Assembly: GCF_001644225.1 (NCBI RefSeq)
Contig: NZ_LSTV01000001.1
Location: 558,001 to 622,000 of the forward strand
Source: Microbacterium oleivorans
GTDB lineage: Bacteria; Actinomycetota; Actinomycetes; Actinomycetales; Microbacteriaceae
DNA length: 64,000 nt
Direction of reading: 5' to 3'
In this document: in pieces, positions 59,210 to 64,000 of the stretch
Layout: each line of letters begins with the position of its first letter
Numbering within the stretch: position 1 is the stretch's first letter
Translations under genes and position numbers: made by a program
Notes under the pieces: model-generated
The model's database searches: none
Told to the model about the DNA's origin: nothing
Seen by the model: only the letters and a program-made list of their open reading frames with translations

Positions 59210-59641
59210 GTGGTTGGCGATTCGCTGACGGTGGTGACGGAGATCCGTGCGTCCGTGGAGGATGTCTGGCGGTGTCTCACCGTCGGTCGGAGCGCGTGGT
59301 GGCCGGAGATGCGCTTCGAGGCGGTTGTCGATTCGCCGCTCGTGGAGACGTGGGTCGAAGACGGGCGTCAGGGCGTCGCGTCGGGAAGCGTCACCCACTG
59401 TGTGGAACCGCACGTTCTCGGCTTCCGCTGGTCGGAAGACGGGTGGGATGGCCCTCTCGACGTCGAGATCGAGCTCGTCGGTCACGGCGATTCGACGCCG
59501 GTGAGACTGACCGAGTCGGGATTCTCGGGTGTGGGGACTCCGGACTCGCTGCCGTCGGAACACGCGGCAGGGTGGCGGTATCACCTGGCGCGGTTGAAGA
59601 GTGCGAGTGAGGCCCGCGCGGTCGACGCTGACGTGTCGTGA
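59210..59641 (+). CDS. SRPBCC (START/AHSA1-like) domain protein
   Basis: About 143 residues from GTG 59210; later GTG codons at 59231 and 59234 are alternatives. VVTEIRASVEDVWRCLT opens the helix-grip fold and the motif VETWVEDGRQGVASGSVT fits the AHSA1 group. The cavity usually binds hydrophobic ligands. No ligand or partner can be inferred. It lies 20 bases after pth. Confidence 0.75.
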   Translation: MVGDSLTVVTEIRASVEDVWRCLTVGRSAWWPEMRFEAVVDSPLVETWVEDGRQGVASGSVTHCVEPHVLGFRWSEDGWDGPLDVEIELVGHGDSTPVRLTESGFSGVGTPDSLPSEHAAGWRYHLARLKSASEARAVDADVS

Positions 59642-59695
59642 GCGCGACTGGCGACTCGGCGGGAGGGGTGTCGCGATCCCGGAATCGTGGTTGTC

Positions 59696-61090
59696 TCAGA
59701 AGGGTGCGGGTTCTGTCGCCCCGGGTGGCGGTGGTGGTGGTGCGGCAGGGGTGAAGGCGACGGCCGGTGTCGGTACGTCTTCTCTGTAGGTCCTGCCGAG
59801 GGGTGAGGTCCATTCGAGGACGCCACCCTTGAGTTGTCGCACTCTCCACGCGGTGAACTGCTTCATCGAGTGATGCCTCTGGCACAGGTGCGCCAGGTTC
59901 GAGAGTTCGGTTCTGCCGCCGAGCGCGTGGTCGTGGGTGTGATCCACCTCGCAACGGATCGCGGCGACGCGGCACCCGGGAAACCGGCAGTGTTGATCCC
60001 GGGCTTGCAGGAACCTGCGCATCCCCGACGGGACCCGGTACGAATCTGTCGAGACCGTGACCCCGGTGGTCGGGTCGTGGAACAGGCGCTCCCACATCCC
60101 GCTGCCGCCGGCGAGGGTGCGCGCCGTCGCGGGGTCGATAGGGGAGCGCCCGGTGAGGTCGCAGGGCCCGTCGTCTTCTCCGGTGAGCGTCGCGGCGGGG
60201 ATGAGCACCTGCACGCGCGCGCGGATCGCGCCCAGCGGGCCAGCGGTGGTGTCGCGGGTGTCATCGAGGGCGGGTGTTCCCGCCAGCAGCAAGTCGGCGA
60301 ACACGTCAGCGCGGACCTGGTCGATGGAGCGCTGGTCGGTGGCGATGATCGCGGCGGAGTCATCGTCGTTGCCCTCTTCGTCACCAGTGCGCGTCGCGGC
60401 GGCTTCCCCGAACGCAACACCCGCACCGCCGCGAACGGCAATCCGTTCGTCGCGGGTGTCGATAATGGCCCGCGCCTGCTGCGTGAGTCGGTCGTGGATG
60501 CCCTCGGCGATCACCGTCGGGACGGTTGCGACCACGTCGCTCATCCCGTTCTGTCCCGGCACGATCCGGACGCAACGCCCAGCGGCGGCTTCCTCATGCC
60601 GCTCGGCGAACGAGCGCGGGTGCATCCGGAGCGCGAGGATCTCCAACTGTCCCCGGACACGGTTCGGGGTGTCCCGCTCGCACCGTGAGATCGCGAGCTG
60701 TTCGAACTCCGCCCACATCTCTGCCGGCAGGCTCGTCCCGGTCTCCACGATCGTGATCGCGTGGCCCCGCACAATGCGACCTTGCTCCCACGCCTTGACC
60801 GTCGCGGGTAACCCTTCGATCAACGTCCGCGCCTCACCGATCCGGCGTTGCACGGTCCGATCGGTCACCCGCATCACGCCGCCGACCTCGCCCGCGATCG
60901 ACCGGAGTGCCATGTCGTGCACCTGCACGCGGGCGTTGCGTTGCGCGGTCTGCGCTTCGGCGAGACGGCCGGCGGCGGCCAGTAGACGCAGCTCCGCGAT
61001 CTGCGCGGACCCCACCTCGCGTGCCACCCTCGCGACGTCATCGACGATCGCCATCAGCGAGGTGGTGAAGTCATCTTCGGAGGGGAACAT
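59696..61090 (-). CDS. DUF222/HNH endonuclease-like protein
   Basis: 464 residues from ATG 61090. A DUF222 helical region makes up the first ~300 residues. The C-terminal HNH motif is visible: CRFPGCR, then CEVDHTHDHALGG and LCQRHHSMK. A Pro-rich end follows. These proteins occur in many copies in actinobacteria (the 13E12-repeat group) and their biological role is unsettled; some are mobile-element passengers. No terminal repeats or element boundaries are visible here. The start lies 7 bases after a minus-strand TAGAAT, so it appears leaderless. Confidence 0.9.
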   Translation of the reverse strand: MFPSEDDFTTSLMAIVDDVARVAREVGSAQIAELRLLAAAGRLAEAQTAQRNARVQVHDMALRSIAGEVGGVMRVTDRTVQRRIGEARTLIEGLPATVKAWEQGRIVRGHAITIVETGTSLPAEMWAEFEQLAISRCERDTPNRVRGQLEILALRMHPRSFAERHEEAAAGRCVRIVPGQNGMSDVVATVPTVIAEGIHDRLTQQARAIIDTRDERIAVRGGAGVAFGEAAATRTGDEEGNDDDSAAIIATDQRSIDQVRADVFADLLLAGTPALDDTRDTTAGPLGAIRARVQVLIPAATLTGEDDGPCDLTGRSPIDPATARTLAGGSGMWERLFHDPTTGVTVSTDSYRVPSGMRRFLQARDQHCRFPGCRVAAIRCEVDHTHDHALGGRTELSNLAHLCQRHHSMKQFTAWRVRQLKGGVLEWTSPLGRTYREDVPTPAVAFTPAAPPPPPPGATEPAPF

Positions 61091-61097
61091 TTGTTCT

Positions 61098-61103
61098 ATT
61101 CTA
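61098..61103 (-). promoter_or_regulatory. -10 element of the DUF222/HNH gene (leaderless)
   Basis: Minus-strand TAGAAT lies 7 bases before ATG 61090 in an A+T-rich patch. Confidence 0.55.
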
Positions 61104-61175
61104 GGACTGGCGCAGGTAGTGGTCAAGTCGTATCTTCGAACTAACACTCGTATCTGCCCGACCGAAGGGGAACCC

Positions 61176-61238
61176 ATGTTCGATCCCACGCCGCACCGCG
61201 CCCGCCTCGCCGACCCCGGTGTCCGACGGGCCGCGTAG
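61176..61238 (+). CDS. Possible 20-residue leader peptide upstream of mfd
   Basis: ATG 61176 is preceded by GAAGGGGAA at good spacing and opens a 20-codon frame (MFDPTPHRARLADPGVRRAA). Its TAG stop forms the first three bases of the mfd -10 TAGACT. Candidate -10 sequences such as TATCTT lie near 61130. It could be a leader peptide, a small protein or chance; composition alone cannot decide. Confidence 0.35.
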   Translation: MFDPTPHRARLADPGVRRAA

Positions 61239-61241
61239 ACT
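61236..61241 (+). promoter_or_regulatory. -10 element of mfd (leaderless)
   Basis: TAGACT lies 6 bases before GTG 61248, with no Shine-Dalgarno. Confidence 0.55.
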
Positions 61242-61247
61242 TCCCCG

Positions 61248-64000
61248 GTGACAATTCCCGGGATCGTGCGCGCCCTCGAACAGGCTGACAGCTTCCGGGA
61301 GGCCCTCGACGGCGCCGGATCGGATGTCGACTTCTCGGCCGTGACGGGCCTCGACGCTCCGCTGCTCGCCGGACTCCTCGAGCGACGCGCCGCGTCGGGA
61401 CGGCCTCCCGTCCTGCTGCTCGTCGCCCCCACGGGGCGGCGCGCTGAGAGCATCGGTGCGGCCCTGCAGTGCCTCTTGCCCGACGCCGTCGTCCGGCACC
61501 TCCCGGCATGGGAGACCCTGCCGCACGAGCGTCTCAGCCCCAGCGCCGAGACCGTCGGCCGGCGGCTGAGCGTCCTCCGCGATGCGGCCGACTGGGACGG
61601 TCGCACCCCCCTCGTGGTCACGGCGTCCGTCCGCGGCGCGCTGCAGCCGATCGCGGCGGGATTGACGGATGCCGGTGTCGTCCGGCTCGAGCTCGGGTCC
61701 CGCGGGCAGGAGCTCGACGACATCGTCCACCGACTCGTCGAACTCGCGTACCACCGGGTCGACATGGTCTCGCGACGAGGCGAGTTCGCCGTCCGCGGCG
61801 GCATCCTCGACGTGTTCCCGCCTGTCGCCGACCACCCGTACCGGGTGGACTTCTTCGGCGACGAGATCGATCAGATCCGCGCGTTCTCCGTCGCCGACCA
61901 GCGCTCCCTATCCGGCGAGGTGCGCGAAGTGACCCTCCTCCCGAGCCGGGAGCTCCTCCTCACCGACGCCGTCCGCGAGCGGGCCGCCGCCCTGCGGGAT
62001 CGGATGCCGGGGCTCGGCACCATGCTCGAGAAGATGAGCCAGGGCATCCCAGTCGAGGGCATGGAGTCGCTGCTCCCCGCCGTCGCCGACGCCGTCCTTC
62101 CGCTCGTGGATTACCTGCCCGAAGGCGCGGCGGTGGCCGTCGTCGACCCCGAGCGCGCCGTCACCCGCGCCATGACGCTCGCCGAGACGAACCGCGAGTT
62201 CCTCGAAGCCGCGTGGAGCGCGGCGACCGCCGGCGCCGAGAGCCCCGTCGACCTCGGCGCGGGCGACTTCCTCACCCCCCCCGAGCTGCGCGAGGCCTCC
62301 GCCTCCCGTCAAGGCGTGTGGTGGACGCTCAGCACCTTCGATTCGGGGGCGTCGGATGCCGTCGCCGAGGGCCTCGTCGAGCGTGCGGATGCGGCGGTTC
62401 GGATCCCCGCCTCGGCCGTCCCCTCGTTCCAAGGCAACATCGACGGCGCGACGGAGCACATCGGCAACCTGCTGAGCGCGGGCTGGCGCGTCGTGGTCGC
62501 GGCATCCGGAACCGGCCTCGTCGACCGCTCGCGCGACGTCCTCGCCGAACGCGGGCTCGCCGCGCGCGCCGCGGACGCGGTGACCGACGTCCCCGACCCC
62601 GGGATCGCGGTCGCGACCGTCGCGACCCTCGAAGCAGGATTCCTCTTCGCTGACGCCAAGCTCGCCGTCTTCACCGAGAGCGACTTCTACGGACGCACGA
62701 TCGGCGCCGACTCGCGCGTCGTCAAGAAGCTCGCCTCGCGTCGACGCAACGTCGTCGACCCGCTGCAGCTCAAGCCCGGCGACCACGTCGTCCACTCGAC
62801 CCACGGCATCGGCCGGTTCGTCGAGCTCGTGCAGCGGGAGGTCTCCTCGGGCGGTCGCAACGCGGTCAAGAGCAAGCGCGAGTACCTCGTGCTCGAGTAC
62901 GCGCCGTCCAAGCGCGGACACCCCGGCGACAAGCTCTTCGTCCCGACCGACCAGCTCGACCTGCTGTCGCGGTACGTCGGCGGCGAGGCGCCGCAGCTGT
63001 CGAAGATGGGCGGGTCGGATTGGGCCGCCGCCAAGGGCAAGGCCCGCCGCGCCGTCCGCGACATCGCCGTCGAGCTCGTCAAGCTGTACTCGGCGCGGAT
63101 GGCCTCGAAGGGGTATGCGTTCGGGCCGGACACGCCGTGGCAGCGCGAGCTCGAAGAGGCGTTCCCGTTCGCGGAGACCCCCGACCAGCTGCAGACGATC
63201 GACGAGATCAAGGCCGACATGGAGAAGCCGATCCCGATGGATCGACTGCTCTCGGGCGACGTGGGCTTCGGCAAGACCGAGGTCGCCGTCCGCGCTGCTT
63301 TCAAGGCGATCCAGGAGGGCAAGCAGGTCGCGATGCTCGTGCCCACCACGCTCCTGTCCAAGCAGCACCTCGAGACGTTCACGGAGCGGTTCGCGGGCTT
63401 CCCCGTCAAGGTGCGGCCGCTGTCGCGGTTTCAGACCGCCAAGGAGGCGAAGGACACCATCGCCGGACTCGCCGACGGCACGGTGGACATGGTCATCGGC
63501 ACCCACCGCATCCTCACGGAGAAGGTCGTGTTCAAGGACCTCGGCCTCATGATCATCGACGAGGAGCAGCGGTTCGGCGTCGAGCACAAGGACGCGCTGA
63601 AGAAGCTCAAGACCAACGTCGACATCCTCGCCATGAGCGCGACGCCCATCCCGCGCACGCTCGAGATGGCGGTCACCGGCATCCGCGAGATGTCGACGCT
63701 CGCGACACCGCCTGAGGAGCGGCATCCGATCCTCACCTACGTCGGACCGCGCAGCGACAAGCAGATCGCGGCCGCCATCCGTCGTGAGCTGCTGCGCGAG
63801 GGCCAGGTCTTCTTCGTCCACAACCGGGTCTCGTCGATCCAGCGGGTCGCGGCGCAGCTCGCCGAGCTCGTCCCCGAGGCGCGCATCGTCGTCGCCCACG
63901 GGCAGATGGGCGAGCACGCCCTCGAGCAGGTCGTCGACGACTTCTGGGAGCGGCGGGCGGACGTCCTCGTCTCCACGACCATCATCGAGACCGGCCTCGA
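61248..64000 (+). CDS. mfd: Transcription-repair coupling factor (C-terminus beyond window)
   Basis: 917 codons are inside the window; full-length Mfd is about 1150-1200 residues. The start GTG gives TIPGIVRALEQ. The UvrB-like N-terminal module contains HLPAWETLPHERLSP and RGGILDVFPP. The RNA-polymerase interaction domain is near 500-590 (GDHVVHSTHGIGRF). The translocase has Walker A GDVGFGKTEVA, the DEEQ box IIDEEQRFG and MSATPIPRTL. It removes stalled RNA polymerase at lesions and recruits UvrA. The frame is open to the end of the window. Confidence 0.97.
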   Translation, partial: MTIPGIVRALEQADSFREALDGAGSDVDFSAVTGLDAPLLAGLLERRAASGRPPVLLLVAPTGRRAESIGAALQCLLPDAVVRHLPAWETLPHERLSPSAETVGRRLSVLRDAADWDGRTPLVVTASVRGALQPIAAGLTDAGVVRLELGSRGQELDDIVHRLVELAYHRVDMVSRRGEFAVRGGILDVFPPVADHPYRVDFFGDEIDQIRAFSVADQRSLSGEVREVTLLPSRELLLTDAVRERAAALRDRMPGLGTMLEKMSQGIPVEGMESLLPAVADAVLPLVDYLPEGAAVAVVDPERAVTRAMTLAETNREFLEAAWSAATAGAESPVDLGAGDFLTPPELREASASRQGVWWTLSTFDSGASDAVAEGLVERADAAVRIPASAVPSFQGNIDGATEHIGNLLSAGWRVVVAASGTGLVDRSRDVLAERGLAARAADAVTDVPDPGIAVATVATLEAGFLFADAKLAVFTESDFYGRTIGADSRVVKKLASRRRNVVDPLQLKPGDHVVHSTHGIGRFVELVQREVSSGGRNAVKSKREYLVLEYAPSKRGHPGDKLFVPTDQLDLLSRYVGGEAPQLSKMGGSDWAAAKGKARRAVRDIAVELVKLYSARMASKGYAFGPDTPWQRELEEAFPFAETPDQLQTIDEIKADMEKPIPMDRLLSGDVGFGKTEVAVRAAFKAIQEGKQVAMLVPTTLLSKQHLETFTERFAGFPVKVRPLSRFQTAKEAKDTIAGLADGTVDMVIGTHRILTEKVVFKDLGLMIIDEEQRFGVEHKDALKKLKTNVDILAMSATPIPRTLEMAVTGIREMSTLATPPEERHPILTYVGPRSDKQIAAAIRRELLREGQVFFVHNRVSSIQRVAAQLAELVPEARIVVAHGQMGEHALEQVVDDFWERRADVLVSTTIIETGL

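Noticed and set aside
59696..61238. Mobile element around the DUF222/HNH gene
   Set aside because: No flanking direct or inverted repeats, integrase or reverse transcriptase can be seen; the family is often a resident gene in actinobacteria.

Overview
The window is a high-G+C actinobacterial chromosome segment. Protein similarity (actinobacterial ferrochelatase, PMT, Eis-like acetyltransferase, DUF222/HNH protein), codon use and the frequent GGATGCC/GGCATCC word all fit a member of the Microbacteriaceae, most likely Microbacterium or a close relative. That taxonomic call is inference. There is one tRNA gene and no rRNA, CRISPR, transposon or prophage. Genes are packed very tightly with many ATGA/GTGA overlaps, and no gene-free stretch exceeds 300 bases.

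Layout. (1) 1-14408, minus strand: one long operon FHA protein > Ser/Thr kinase > 1988-residue Ig/cadherin/FN3-like surface protein > MoxR ATPase > DUF58 > transglutaminase-like membrane protein > DUF5684-FHA protein > PP2C phosphatase (cut by the window start). This matches the 'PFNA' kinase-FN3-ATPase cluster described in Bifidobacterium. The transglutaminase has lost its catalytic Cys and His. (2) 14435-16893: protein mannosyltransferase and rsmI, divergent from a 23-bp spacer. (3) 16883-24098: a GH42 beta-galactosidase with a MalEFG-type importer and a divergent LacI regulator. (4) 24150-26599: metG-tatD. (5) 26578-37310: a complete coproporphyrin-type heme pathway, hemA plus a LacI-family regulator leftward and hemE-Y-Q-H-C-D-B-L rightward. 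(6) 37344-46949: ksgA, a phosphodiesterase, a Stealth sugar-phosphotransferase, an aldo/keto reductase, ispE, an Eis-like acetyltransferase, an ABC-F protein and a pseudouridine synthase, followed by a MarR gene. (7) 47558-50115: tRNA-Gln, glmU, prs. (8) 50244-53112: an FMN-binding lipoprotein, ApbE and an RnfD/NqrB-reductase fusion, probably a small trans-membrane electron-transfer system. (9) 53106-57647: two-component system, VanZ-like protein, gnd, small membrane protein. (10) 57900-64000: rplY (L25), pth, SRPBCC protein, DUF222/HNH protein, mfd (cut by the window end).

The backbone pmt-rsmI-metG-tatD-ksgA-ispE-(ABC-F)-glmU-prs-rplY-pth-mfd is an old actinobacterial gene neighbourhood, also seen in Mycobacterium tuberculosis around Rv1002c-Rv1020. 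Here it is split by inserted modules (lactose-type uptake, heme, flavin redox, signalling).

Regulatory signals stand out because the DNA is so compact. Eleven genes have a TAGNNT/TATNNT hexamer 6-7 bases before the start codon, the arrangement expected for leaderless mRNAs. Two divergent pairs share overlapping -10 elements. The L25 leader carries three tandem GC hairpins. glmU starts one base after the tRNA-Gln 3' end, and hemE appears to start at AUU.
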